Assembly: GCF_004664715.2 (NCBI RefSeq)
Contig: NC_051074.1
Location: 15,973,678 to 16,037,677 of the forward strand
Direction of reading: 5' to 3'
DNA length: 64,000 nt
Origin: Peromyscus leucopus
Taxonomy: Eukaryota > Chordata > Mammalia > Rodentia > Cricetidae
Both the position numbers and the translations under genes were made by a program. Under the pieces are notes generated by a model. The model was not told the DNA's origin. It worked only from the letters and a program-made list of their open reading frames with translations, and did no database searches. Shown here one piece after another: positions 1 through 11,599 of this stretch (position 1 is the first letter of the stretch; the number at the start of each line of letters is the position of its first letter).

Positions 1-390
1 TGGTGGCTGAGCAAAGCTCTGGTCTAGAAATATGGCAGAATGTCATTAGGAATCATTTTACTGGTAGATTTTTTTTTAGAACAGTATATTTGGTTTTTCC
101 CTATGTCTTTGGTCTATCTAGACTCAGGATCTTAGTCACCCAACGAGTATCAGGAATGAGTTCCATCTCATAAAGCAGGACTTAAGTTAAATCAGATATT
201 GGTTGGTTACTACACAAGCTTTGTGACATTTCTCTAGCATATCTTGCACACAGGAAAGCATTATACATCAAAGGATTTGTGGCTGAGTAATTTATAATTA
301 ATCCTGGAGGAGGTTATTGCTAATAATTGTCTTTTATGTGAATCTGTGCTGTTTTCTTGGTGTTAGACTTTAGCATAGGGTTTTGTAAAC

Positions 391-432
391 ACTAGGCAAA
401 CGCTCTTCCACTGAGTGATATCCCAGCCCAAT
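391..432 (-). mobile_element. ID-type SINE fragment
   Basis: The reverse complement begins gggctgggatatcactcag and continues into an A/B-box-like tRNA-derived head (agagcgtttgcctagtg), as in rodent ID elements and in the ID-like part of B4 SINEs. The copy is short and diverged, with no clear tail or target duplication. Confidence 0.6.
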
Positions 433-888
433 ATTCAGAACTTTTAATATTGTTTCTTTTAGGCCAAACTACCTTCTATCATATTTGAAAATTCATAAAC
501 CATACCAATCAGGTACTTTTTTTCAAAGTGATGGGATACTTAGGAGTCCCATTAAATCCTCTAAGAATACCCTATAAGTTTGATTTAGTAACAAAGTATT
601 TCTCTTTCCTTAACACTGTTTTTATCTTCTTTAGTAAAAAAATCACAATACAGAGAGAAAATCATACTAAATACAGAAATGCAATATTAAACAAACCTGT
701 TTCATATTTTCCTGAGTTATTTCCACAATAAGTTTGAGATTTGATATACTTTAAAAAAATGAAAACAAATTTAAACAACAGCGTCATAGAATACTTATTC
801 TATGGCCTTAATAAGTTACATAAGTTACAATATATCTTTATTTAAAATTCAGTTCTTCCATAACTTGAGGACATTCTTCATTTTTTTA

Positions 889-1942
889 AGCTCTTTAATC
901 TTTATTGACACCTGGCACAAGTGACCTCAACCATAATGGGTGGGGACTTTAGAGGGGTGTATGGGGCCCCGAGTAAGGCTGGAGTGGGCTGTTATTGTGC
1001 CTGATGGTGTCCAGCCTAGGTGCTGGACTTTGGATATTGGGAACTATTCACCATCTCAGGATGCTGGGGCAGTACCTGTCATCAGCCCTTGATATTAGGG
1101 CCGCAGGCTGTCCACGTCTGGTACCTTAGGGCTCTTGGTGTAGAGGTCAAACTTGTTGAACTCTTTCACCCAGGGCAGCATATCCAGGTCCTGCTGGCTG
1201 CACAGCTATAGGTAGTCACCACCGTGTGCTATGCATAGAAGGAGTGGAATCGGGTCTTATAGAAGGCCTCGGAGGGTAGGAAGAACTTGTTGAACTTCAT
1301 CATCTGGTACAGGTACTCGTCATGATCCCGGGAGATAAGGACATTCTCAAGTCCACAGTGGGGCTGGTACATGCCAAGTTATGTGCTGTGTCGAGGGTCC
1401 TGAAGGTCAGGATTTTCTTAGAAAGTAGAGTTACAGAGTATCACGGAGGCCTGGGGATGGTAGCCCAGGGGAAAAGTGCCTCCAATAATGGCCCACTGAG
1501 GTTCCTCCACAGAGCCAGGATCTTCCCCAAATCATGCAGAAGTCTGACCAGGTAGAACCAGTCTTTGTCTGTGTGGGCTATCAAGATACCCTCTGCTGTC
1601 TAAAATTCATGAAAGAAGCGGGAGAAACCTACATTCGGGTCTGATTCATCTACCAGATCTTCTAGCATGTTCCCAGCATCCATGACTGTCATTTTCTTGT
1701 ATGAGAAGCTTCCAAACTGGATATGCTTCCCGCTGATGAAGTCCACCATCTGGTGTGTGTGCATGAGATTGTAGGTGGTAAAGATGCGATCCAGCAATGG
1801 GCAAGCAGTGCAGTTTCGGAAGCTGCCCTTGCTTTGGGCCAACTCTGGGTCCACATCAGGTTGACAGACCTGGGTAGGGTTTGAGCCCACATCCACATTC
1901 ATCCTGGGAGGGAGCAGAGATCAGATGGCAAGCTCGAAGTTC
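889..1942 (-). pseudogene. Miox: Processed pseudogene (retrocopy) of myo-inositol oxygenase
   Basis: The minus strand reads as MIOX, the non-haem di-iron enzyme that cleaves myo-inositol to D-glucuronate (mainly kidney, cytosol). The start codon is at 1902-1900 and the ancestral stop at 1050-1048, giving about 855 bp against 861 bp for the usual 286-residue protein. The first 100 codons are open and recognisable (for example PLLDR.FTTY.LMHTHQ, FSYKKMT, LVDESDP). No introns remain although the parent gene has many. Breaks: TAG at codon 101 (1602-1600, normally Gln), a 1-bp loss near 1503-1509, TAG replacing a Trp codon at 1231-1229, TAA replacing a Tyr codon at 1097-1095, and a further 1-bp loss near 1082. 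The HDLGK metal-binding motif is legible downstream of the first stop. An AATAAA-type signal (minus strand, about 899-905) and a short A tail (T run 881-887) mark the 3' end. Imperfect flanks gacattcttca (870-880) and gacattactct (1943-1953) may be a worn target-site duplication. It cannot encode the enzyme. Confidence 0.93.
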
Positions 1943-2394
1943 GACATTACTCTTAAAATGAAGGAAAGCTTAGAAATGAAATAATATTACCAAAGAAAAT
2001 TAACATCACATCCAGTTTAGGAGAAAAATTGTTGGAAAAATTATCATGGGGAAATTTTCTTAATTGTTCCATTTAATTGTTTATGTATTCGGTGAATTCA
2101 AAGGGCACTGCACTTGGAAAGCTGTGCTGACAGCTATGTTAAACATGGTATAAATAGTGGGAGGTAAAACGTACTTAAGGACTCTGAACTCATGCCAAAG
2201 AACAAAGGAAACTAAACAGAGGAAAGAGAAGCAGAGTGGATTCTGTAAGGAAAATGTGGTAAAATGGAATGACCATTTTTAACTGCAACCCCATTTGTCT
2301 AGTACATTAGTCTGCTGCGAAAGAAATGTGTTTTTATATGTACCATTTTTTAATGGAGAATATAAAACTTCAAGTTACTGTAACACTAGTGCAT

Positions 2395-2438
2395 CTGTCT
2401 CTCTGTCTCTCTCTGTCTCTCTGTCTCTCTCTCTCTGT
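2395..2438. repeat. (TCTG)n/(TC)n microsatellite
   Basis: Imperfect run of CTCT and GTCT units. The open frame across it is only the repeat. Confidence 0.9.
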
Positions 2439-2717
2439 AATTATTTAGTGCACAAAACAATGAACACAGAGCCTTGAACATAGGATGCAATTTTTAGTTG
2501 ATCTAAATTCCTACACAATGCATTTCTTTTAACCAAAATGAAGCTTGTTATCCTCACAATGCTAGTATCAAAAACTTGTGTTATTCTATAGGTTTTGAAG
2601 TTATTGACAGCTGTTTCATTTAATATAGCTCCATCACTGAGCAAAAACAATATGTGGTATAGAACAGACCTTTTTGGTTCACTTCAGTAAATGAAGGGAC
2701 TGGTTGCTCTTCATGGC

Positions 2718-2737
2718 AAAAAAAAAAAAAAAAAAAA
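2718..2737. repeat. Poly-A tract, 20 nt
   Basis: Uninterrupted A run. No recognisable retroelement body is attached on the left, so its origin is open. Confidence 0.9.
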
Positions 2738-3579
2738 TTGTCACTTGGTTCTCAGTGTTTTGTGTCAATGTTCCAAATAAAGAATGGGCATCCCTGGCTC
2801 CTTATGAGGGCAGAAAAATTTCAGTATTACATTAACTTCTTTTTCTATATCATATTTTGTTTCAATCTTTAAAAAAAAACCCAACAACAAATCACTGCTA
2901 TCCCTTTTGTTTTGGAAAACAGATCACAGATAATCTAGCAGCCCTTTCTAATAAATCTCACCACATATTTCTAGAATCCTCTCACACTAAATTTCTCACT
3001 GAATTTCTGAATGGTCACAAAACCTGGTTCACCTAACTATGATGGCTTTTCTTTAATATTCTGAAAAGTAAGGCTATTTCGAATGCAGGAGTGAAAGATG
3101 AGAACACTTGGAGTTGACTGAACCTATGCTTCTAATACATCTATAGAACATAATACAACCTTGAGTAAACATTGATCTATAAGGCTGCCCCAGTCACTAC
3201 TGGGATGAATTTGCTGCCAAATGCACATAGGTTATGTAAACCTATGCTTTTCAGGAGGGATTAAGATTCCACTTTCTTGGAGAGTCTGAAGTTGGCCACC
3301 ATTCTTCAACATATGTGACTTACTCATACTCATCTTGCAGCACTGACATTTCACACCCTCATTTCCATTTTCTTTGGCTAGCATTCCCTGTAGAAGATTG
3401 GGTGTCTTGAAGATTGTGGTACAAATTAGAATGTACATAGGAAACAATAGATTCTAGGAGACTAAGATCAGTTGTTCCATCTCAGACAAAATGTGACCTA
3501 AGGATGACATAATTTATTACCAAATTGTATTGCATCCATTGTGAAATATCTGTACAATATTTGGCTGGGCATATCATCT

Positions 3580-4073
3580 TGTGGCTGAATTTCTAAGTAG
3601 TCTTATTAAATAAAGAACACAGAGCCAAACATAGGGGTGAAAGCCTTAGAGATCAGGGAGATAGTGATAGCCACCAACCTTACCTCTCCAGTTCTGCAGC
3701 TACCAAAAGGTGAGCTACTTCCTGTCAACCTGCACCCTTATTGCCTTGCTGTTCTGCCATCTCACTGGCTCTTAGGCCAGCTACCTCACTTCCTTGTCAC
3801 TGCCTGTCTATGCAGACCTCCAGGCCTCTATGGTTGGTACTTGGATAAAAGGCAAGTGACATTATGCTTGGTTCTGTTCCTTAGTGCAACCTTGAACACA
3901 CAGAGACCCTGCCTGTCAAGTGATCAGATTAAGGGCGTGTGCTACCACTGCCTGACTTTTGTGTTTACCTTAAAATGTCTTGCTATTTCCTTTGATCTCC
4001 AGGCAAGCTTTATTTATACAAATACAAATAAAGTACCACCACATTTCAGCACACACACACAAAAATATCACCA
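3580..4073 (-). mobile_element. Solo LTR, family LTR-S, copy A (class II ERV-like)
   Basis: About 494 bp that reads TG...CA and is clearly homologous to copies at 30222 and 32925. On the minus strand it starts TGGTGATATTT and contains an AATAAA-bearing segment followed by a stretch ending in ggctctgtgttc. Inside it is a B1-like phrase (attaagggcgtgtgctacc). A (CA)n expansion has interrupted the right end near 4048-4060. Flanking catct at 3575-3579 and 4074-4078 is a candidate target-site duplication. The 153-codon open frame at 3637-4098 lies in this LTR and has no protein-like features. The family name is not known to me. Confidence 0.75.
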
Positions 4074-4078
4074 CATCT

Positions 4079-5203
4079 TCCAGCTTCAACTATGTTAAAA
4101 GAGTTGCTTATCCCTGATGAGTTAGATCAAAACATTAATGATAGGGTAGGGACTAGTCATCTAATTCTGAAAATTTCTTAACAATTGGTGACATAATACC
4201 ATTACTAATGGTATATTTGGATTTTTAAGGATTTAAATGAGATGGCATATTTTAAAATTATTTAAAATGTTGGGGAATTAGTTACACCTCCAACCCTGAA
4301 ACTTAAAATATTATCATTAATGTCTGTGAAAACAGAAAGTCCTGAGGGTGACTGATCACAGTACCTGAAAATGCATATTTTCTTTCAGACCGTGGTAATT
4401 AAAATGGATGATAAATTTTGTTACACGGTTGAAGTTGAAATGACAGTTGTTTTTTTTTCCCTGTTTATTTTCTAGATTATATTAAAAATGGAAAGAACTT
4501 ACATTGTCGCAATGCTTAATAAACTTAATGATGATCAACCTACTAAAGGGTGTCAAGACAACACTGGAGAGATGACAAAGGGGGTGACTTCACCATGCAG
4601 GGGCCTGTGTTAAGGAAGAGGTTCTTGTTGTTGTTGTTGTTTGGTTTTTATTTGTTTGTTTGTTTTACCTAAAGACCCAGTAAAACAGGGCACTGCGGTG
4701 CTGCATTTGTGATTGTCATTGTTCAAGAATCCTATGATCAGGATAAGGCCTAAGAGAAGGTTTGCAATAGGTCACATTAGTGTTTGTGAAGTGGAAGGGA
4801 GAAAAATGAAATGTGGCCGCATGTCACAGATGATTAGAGCACATAAATGGGGATCAGTTCTCAGTACACATGAGTAGTCCACAGCCATGGCTCCCTCATA
4901 TTTAAACCAGTGACTGTCATGGTGTTCAAAGATGGGAGTCTGCTGCCACTTAAAAACCGCACACCCATGATGATGACTCTCTTACAGTACAAGGGCCCAT
5001 GTCCTTACTGAAGTTGTTCAACTGACAACACCACTGGAACTACCACCACATACCCCATAACAAAGGGTTTCTAATTTAATACAACAACATTTTAGGGTTT
5101 GTTCTAGAGAGAAACAACATGATATTCGGGAAAATGACATTATCTGAATTATGTGTTTGAAATTTCATGGTAGTTACATGAGAAGTAGATGGAAAATACT
5201 GTA

Positions 5204-5205
<2 letters not shown>
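4079..5205. other. Unassigned stretch
   Basis: Apart from a TTG/TTTG-rich simple patch at 4625-4665, I see no repeat or gene that I can name. Confidence 0.5.
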
Positions 5206-5253
<48 letters not shown>

Positions 5254-5267
5254 TTGTGTTGGCTCAT

Positions 5268-5315
<48 letters not shown>
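5206..5315. repeat. Two (TA)n tracts split by a 19-bp unique motif
   Basis: Pure TA runs at about 5206-5250 and 5270-5315 flank tcattgtgttggctcatgg (5251-5269). The same 19 bases occur again at 5838-5856. See findings. Confidence 0.95.
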
Positions 5316-5318
<3 letters not shown>

Positions 5319-6359
5319 GAACTGAGGAAAGCATTAACATTTGTGAACAAAAGAATATTGTGTTTCTTCCTAGAAAATTAGACTACCAACTTTTCCTATA
5401 GCAACCCAAGTTGAAAATGAATTTTCCTAAAAAGGAAAAAGAATACTTTCAATAACAAAGTACTGTATTCTTCCCATTTTAATCATCTGTGAGATTTCTT
5501 CATCAAAATGACTATGGACATAGACCAAATATTGTATTAGAGAACCTCAGATTCTGCCTCTTCACAAACGACAACAAAGTGACTGTAATGTCATACAAAC
5601 CCAAGAGGCAAATTTAAAGCCAACATTAACATTAAGTTTTCTATAACACATAGTTTAACACCTAAGACTCATTAACATTCCTGTCAAATAAGAGGTGGCT
5701 TGCAGCATAGATCTAAGAAGATACTTTTATCACAGAAGAGTGACCCTGCTGCTGATAGAAGGGCCTGGCTTCTTTCTACATCTAGGTACTGTATAACTGT
5801 GGGATAAAGGACAAACTTTGAGGTACAATAATCTATCTCATTGTGTTGGCTCATGGGTATATGCTTTTATTAATCTAATCATTTATGCCAATTTTCATAT
5901 ATTACCAGACTCAGATATTTCTTACATAATTGTAAGCCCCCTCAAAACATTTTTCTTTGCATATGGAAATTCCCAGAAGTGATTACAAAATTTCAACCAA
6001 AACCGTGATATATTTCAACTATATAATTTGCTAAAGAAAGAGATCATTTCACAATTGCAAAAGGTAATGGCATAAAATCATATTTTATAACAAAAAATAG
6101 TGGATAGCATCATTTTTTCTATGTGATGGCTTGAGACATGTGTAACATTTCCTAACTGGGCCTCCAAGGAGCCCTGTTATCCACCCTCAGTAGCCTCCAA
6201 AGATACTGTAACATTATTACTACGTTGACTTATTATGGTTGCAATCAAATCAAGAAGTTCCTAGATACTATATAAGTCAAGTATCAATAAGTCAAATAGT
6301 TCATTTATTATTCATGGGAATAAAAGGATTAGTGTGGCCCACTTTAAGAAAAAACACCC
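5316..6359. other. Unassigned stretch
   Basis: AT-rich sequence with no recognised gene or repeat. It holds the second copy of the 19-bp motif (5838-5856). Confidence 0.5.
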
Positions 6360-6941
6360 TGGCCTATTCTGGTTATAGGATGGCCAAACACCCTAACTGT
6401 TGTGCTAGAAATCTCATCCAGTGACTGAAGGAACTGGATGCAGAGATCCACAGCCAGGCCCTAGGTGCAGCTCCAGGAGTCCAATTGACAAGAAAGAGGA
6501 GGGTTTGTATGAGCGAGAATTGTTGAGACCAAGATCAGCAAAAGCACAGGGACAAATAGCCAAACCAATGGAAACACATAAACTATGAACCAATAGCTGA
6601 GGAGCCCTCAACTGGATCAGGCCCTCTGGATAAGTGAGACAGCTGATTAGCTTGATATGTTTGGGAGGCATCCAGGCACTGTGACCAGGACCTGTCCTCA
6701 GTGCATGAGCTGGCTGTTTGGAACCTGGGGCTTATTCAGGGACACTTGGCTCAGCCTGAGAGGAGGGGACTGTACCTGCATGGACTGAATCTACTAGGTT
6801 GAACTCAATCCCCTGTGGAGTCTTTGCCCTGGAGGAGATGGGCTGGGGGGAAGGTAGGGGGTGGGAGTGGGGCTGGAGGGGGAGAACAAGGGAATCTGTG
6901 GCTGATATGTAAAATTAAATTAAATTATAAAAGAAAAAAAA
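6360..6941 (+). mobile_element. LINE-1 3' end (Lx-type), 5'-truncated
   Basis: Recognisable non-coding 3' part of a rodent L1: a segment around ccacagccaggccctaggtg, then the 'cctggggctt...tggctcagcctgagaggaggggac' region, a G-rich polypurine stretch (6838-6895) and an A/T-rich tail ending at 6941. Only the 3' end remains. The same part appears in reverse at 10826-11052. A B1 sits directly in or after its tail. Confidence 0.85.
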
Positions 6942-7090
6942 GGGCCGGGCGGTGGTGGCGCACGCCTTTAATCCCAGCACTCGGGAGGCAGAGCCAGGCG
7001 GATCGCTGTGAGTTCGAGGCCAGCCTGGGCTACCAAGTGAGCTCCAGGAAAGGCGCAAAACTATGCAGAGGAAACCCTGTCTCGAAAAAC

Positions 7091-7137
<47 letters not shown>

Positions 7138-7160
7138 AAAAAAAGAAAAAAAAGAAAACC
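6942..7160 (+). mobile_element. B1 SINE with long A tail, nested in the L1 tail
   Basis: Complete 7SL-derived monomer from gggccgggcggtggtggcgc through ctgtctcgaaaaaccaaa, followed by about 45 A and then AAAAG-type tail. It has the cricetid-type insert ccaagtgagctccaggaaa. Low divergence suggests a fairly young copy. A-rich sequence on both sides (aaaagaaaaaaaa) may be the target duplication. Confidence 0.93.
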
Positions 7161-7780
7161 TGATATAAATGTTATTACCTAACAATTCACATGAAAGAAA
7201 AAAGTTTATAAGAATGGAAGACATATGCTTAGCTCAGAAATATTGTTATGATAAATGTCAAATTATCTGTTAAACTCTTGGAAAAAAATCATTTCAGTGC
7301 CATTCACTGAAATAGATTTTAACCTATATATTTCAGAAGGATATTTTTATATCTTTGTATCTTTATTTATAATAATATTTATTAGTAATTATTGCTCATA
7401 TTTGTTATATTTTGTTTTGTTATAATTGTTCCAGATACTTTGGGATATACCTGGTATTACGAAGCAAATAGGGAATCACTCATTTGGAATCTACTTAGTT
7501 AAAGAATTTTAGAACAGATTTGAAAGGGAGTTCAAGGATAATTTTATTGGATTTTTAAGAGAAAAACAACCAAACAAGCAAACAGTAAATCTCGGCAGCC
7601 ACAGAGAGTAGTAAAAAAAGGAAGGAAAAACAGAAACTGTGCCTTTTGTAAGCATTCCTATGGCCTGAATGGTGTGTTTGTGTGTTGTGGGTATGCAAAG
7701 AAAAAAAGAGAAAACTGTCAGGGAAAAAAGTCCAAGAAAACATATGGAAGCTTTAGCCATTTTCTAAAACAAAAGTAAAA

Positions 7781-7781
<1 letters not shown>
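7161..7781. other. Unassigned stretch
   Basis: AT-rich and without recognised genes or repeats. Confidence 0.5.
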
Positions 7782-7829
<48 letters not shown>

Positions 7830-7858
7830 TAAATAAATAAAAACAAATAAATAAATAG
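7782..7858. repeat. (CA)n followed by (AAAT)n
   Basis: About 23 CA units, then AAAT/AAAC units. A compound microsatellite. Confidence 0.97.
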
Positions 7859-9529
7859 AGTAAAATGAAACAAATCCAAGAACATGCCATTGAGTTCATC
7901 CTGTGTTGAGCAAATTCTCCTGGGCGTGGCCATACACTGAAATGTTGTTGATTTACCAGTGAGACTCCACTGGAGAAAACTCATTATTGTCCCTTTGCCC
8001 ATGGGTTGCAGTAACAGATAGCTTCTAGTTTAGACTTGGGATCCTGGGTCCACTTCTCTCCTTCGGTCCTGGGACATTGTCTGGCTTTCACATGTGTAGC
8101 TCCCCTATATGTCCTGCCATTCTCCAGGAATTTGTACATGTTTCACTCCAACCATGTCTAAGTGACACTATTTCCTTGGAATAATCCATCACCTCTGACT
8201 CTTACAATGGCTCCACTTCCTCTTCCATATTTTATCTCTGAGCCTAGAGGGGAGGGGTTTGATGAAGATATTCTATTTAGGATCAAGTGCTTCAAATTCT
8301 CTCAATTTCTTCATAGTGTTCAGTTGAGGAGGTCTATGTTAATTCCAGCCTACTGAAAGAAGAAACTTCCCTGATGTGCGCTGCCTGAGACATTCATTCA
8401 CCTGTAGGTATTGTATATGTTATTAGGAGTCATTTTTTGACAAGGTGTGTTTGGCAGAATAAAAATATTAGATTTTCCCCAAGACTCATGACTTATCTCG
8501 TCTCAGATTCCTGACTTTTTTTTTATCTGTATCAGCTGTGAGTTTCATTTCATGGAATGGGCCTTAGGTCCAATCAAAAGTGCTTGGTTACTCTCTGAAG
8601 ATTTGTGCCACTACTATACCAGAGTATATTGTAAGCAGGTTGTAGGTAGTAAGGTTTGTAGCTGGATGATACTGATTATTACCTTCCTCCCCCAGCAGCA
8701 TCAAGGTAACTCTCAATGCTGTGAATGGTAGTTAGTAGGGGTAAAGCTTCTGGTTAGATACCTGAGCAGCTTCTTTGTATTTGATGACATGAGTAAATGT
8801 TGCCTTCAGCAATAGGACCCTACTATTAAATTATTAGATTATGGATAGTAACTTAACCCAGCACCTTGTAACTCGTTGCCTGTGAAGCCTATATGCATCA
8901 TCATCCTTTGGTAGTTTCCTAACCTACTTCCTCTGTAAAAAAATAAAATAAAATAAAAACCCTTGTGGGTAGTAACAGCAGTAATTAGAGTGTACCTGCC
9001 CAATCCCTCCTGTACCAAAGGCAGGGTATAGAGAAATATACTATTCTCAATTGACATTTGAGGTGTTTTAGAGGACAATATGGAAAGATAAACGTGATCC
9101 AATAGAGAAACAAACTAAAACCAGGAGATCAGAAAAATAGAATAAAACACCACAAGAGCTACATGGCATCCTGGATTCAACCCAAGAGAAGATAAGAGAG
9201 TTCTCCACTGTTTAAAATGAAATGAGGAGTAGAAACTTGCCATTGGGTTTGTCACTGTAGAGGGATGGGGAATTGTGTTAGTGGTATATATAAGTTTGAT
9301 GAATGGCTTTGACACTGAGAAGAAAGCTATAGGTTAGAGCTAGATAGGAAAGAGAAATTGTTTATTTTTTTAAGTTTTCCAATTTTAAGATGTGAAAAAT
9401 AACATGATTTAATTACCTTTGAGTAATAGCAGAGAACAAATAAGAGGTGCACTTTTATGAAATTATGATATATATTAAAGAGAATATGTTCTCATAAAAA
9501 TAAATGGATAACTTCTTTTTTTCCTTTAT
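7859..9529. other. Unassigned stretch
   Basis: No gene or named repeat recognised. A short (AAAAT)n patch lies at 8937-8959. Confidence 0.45.
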
Positions 9530-9928
9530 TTTATTTTATTTTACATACAAACTACAGTTTCCCTTCCCTCTTCTCCTCCCATTTCCTCCCCACCCCCACC
9601 TCCCTTCTACCACCCATTCACTCCTCCCTGTCCATCCCAATGGGGTAAGGTCTCCCTTGGGAATCAACTAAGCATGGCATATCGAATTGGATCAGGATCA
9701 AGCTCCTCTCCACTACACCAAGGCTGAACAAGGCATCCCAGCATAGGGAATAGGTCCCACAGAACCCCCTCATGCTTTAGGGACAGGTCCTGGTCCCACT
9801 GCTAGGGGGCCCACAAACCAACCAAGCTATCCAACTGTCACCCAGAAGCATAGGGCCTATGTCAGTCTCCTGCTGGCTTCCTAGCTGTTTGTTCAGATTC
9901 TGTGAGCTCCCACTAACTCAGGCCAGCT
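9530..9928 (-). mobile_element. LINE-1 3' end, reverse orientation
   Basis: Opens with the complement of an L1 tail (ttttattttattttacata), then a C-rich complement of the polypurine tract (9555-9635) and the Lx-type 3' UTR with 'ggtcctggtcccactgctag' and 'ctccctgctggcttcctagc'-like text. Only the 3' end is kept. A related but older copy occupies 51340-52775. Confidence 0.85.
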
Positions 9929-9939
9929 TAAAAAAAAAA

Positions 9940-9972
9940 GAAAAGAAAAGAAAAAGAAAGAAAGAAAAAGAA
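9940..9972. repeat. AAAG/AAAAG simple repeat
   Basis: A-rich run with regular G interruptions, directly beyond the L1 fragment. Confidence 0.85.
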
Positions 9973-10451
9973 ATTTCCTAGGTAACCTAAATACAAGAAT
10001 CCCCAATAAGATACTTGCCAATGAGGTTATGTAATATATTTCACCAAATACTGAATTAGTTTCAAGCTGCTAAAGCAATGATTGTTTAAGTCACCCAACA
10101 ATAAATGCAAAACATACCAGAAATTGAATTGATAGTGCACAATCATCTTAATAGATGAAGGAAAACCCTTTGACAAAATTCAACATCCCTCTATCATAAT
10201 CTTTTAAAAAATCTAGGATCATACTTTGACATAACAAGCATTTTGTATGAAAATGGTAGGCGATATAGGAAAAAGAAAAACCTTAAGCCATTTCATCTAA
10301 ACTTTGGAAGATAGTAATGATTCTCTTTACACTTACTGTACTCTGTGCTTAAATCTGTAGCTAGAACATTTAATCAAGATACACAAAAGGGACAGAAAGA
10401 AAAAAAAATTAAAAAGTCAAGCTATTACTTTATGCAGCTGGCATGATCCTT

Positions 10452-10765
10452 TGTTGGAACATAGTCTAAGGATAGAGATTTCTGGGTACTTCTGTGAAAA
10501 CTCCATGAAAACAAGACAAGGGTCTTGTGACCTCAGCTTCTTCCAAACACGAAATTGTTCTCAGGAATGTAATTCCAGGTTCCCCCCAGGTGTAACAGAT
10601 ATGAGTGAGTTTACTTCAGATTATTCTTTAGAACTGGCTATTGTCATTTGTTTATATTCCTATATGATAAAACATGTTTTTTTCCAGTGCCGCTTGGCTT
10701 GGTGATTATACACTTTGCTCATGTGGCTCCTCTTTATACTCAGAGTATACATTTTCTTTTCTGTT
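10452..10765 (+). mobile_element. MaLR (MT-type) LTR, diverged
   Basis: Starts tgttggaacatag and aligns by eye with the MT-type LTR at 32117: shared aacaagacaagggtcttg, cttccaaacac, attgttctcaggaatgt, and a late ctttgctcatg stretch. Non-autonomous ERVL-MaLR LTR with no coding sequence. Both ends are approximate. Confidence 0.6.
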
Positions 10766-10825
10766 TTTTTTTAAGTTGACACAGAAAATATTTTATTGGT
10801 AATACTTCTCAATTGTAATTCTTTT

Positions 10826-11052
10826 TTTAATTTTATTTTATAATTTAATTTAATTTTACATATCAGCCACGGATTCCCTTGTTCTCCCCCTTCTCATCCC
10901 CCCCCACTTTCCCCCCAGTCCACCCCTGCATCACCATCTCCTCCATGGCAAAGACTCCCCTGAGGATTGAATTCAACTTGGTAGATTCAGTCCAGGCAGG
11001 TCCAGTCCCCTCCTCCCAGGCTGAGCCATGTGTCCCTGGAACCTGGGGCTTA
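10826..11052 (-). mobile_element. LINE-1 3' end, reverse orientation
   Basis: Complement of the same L1 3' UTR as at 6640-6915: the tail complement, the C-rich tract ccccccccactttcccccc, then 'gcaaagactcccctgaggat' and 'cctggaacctggggctt'. Severely 5'-truncated (about 230 bp). The two overlapping open frames here are an artefact of this repeat. Confidence 0.88.
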
Positions 11053-11380
11053 TACATTTTCATATGCTCTAAATAAGGTTGGCTATAGCAGAAAAAAAGT
11101 GGACGAAGTGTAATTCTAGAATTTCATAAGTAAATAGGCAGCTTTGACACAGTATAGAAAGAGCAGAGCTGTAGTAGGGGGATAGAGAGATGTTGAGGAT
11201 GAGTAGGGTTTGCATTTGGTTGCTAGTTTTGTGCCACTGAAATAGAGAGCAAGGTCATGAGGTTTAAAGATAAAAGGAAGGATGTCACAACTCAGGAAAA
11301 GCTCAAAGTCATGAATAAACGAGAAAGAAAGTGACAGTGTGATGGACCAACAGAACTATAATATGAACACTAGGTAATTT

Positions 11381-11543
11381 GGCTGGTGAGATGACTCAGT
11401 GGCTTAAAAAGCTTTTTTTCAAAAACTAATGACCAGATGTCAATTGCTGGAACCCACATGTTGAAAAGATAGCGTCAACTCCCACAAATTGTCCTCCAAA
11501 CATGAATGTGCTGTGGTATGTAGTAGTGATCATTACCAAACAC

Positions 11544-11596
<53 letters not shown>
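11381..11596 (+). mobile_element. B2 SINE with (CA)n tail
   Basis: tRNA-derived head ggctggtgagatgactcagtg (A and B box region), then the B2 body with 'ctggaacccacatg' and 'tgtcctccaaacatgaatg', ending in about 26 CA units and aaaatagattcataaata. Moderately diverged, nearly full length. Confidence 0.92.

Positions 11597-11599
<3 letters not shown>

Noticed and set aside
1600..1902. Open frame of 100 codons that looks like a MIOX protein
   Set aside because: It is the intact start of a processed pseudogene that ends at a stop where the parent has Gln; the rest is broken.
3637..4098. Longest open frame of the window (153 codons)
   Set aside because: It lies inside a solo LTR (3580-4073), has no domain or low-complexity-free core, and its homologues at 30.2 and 32.9 kb are not open.
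7030..7224. Phe- or Lys-rich open frames
   Set aside because: Translations of the B1 poly-A tail.
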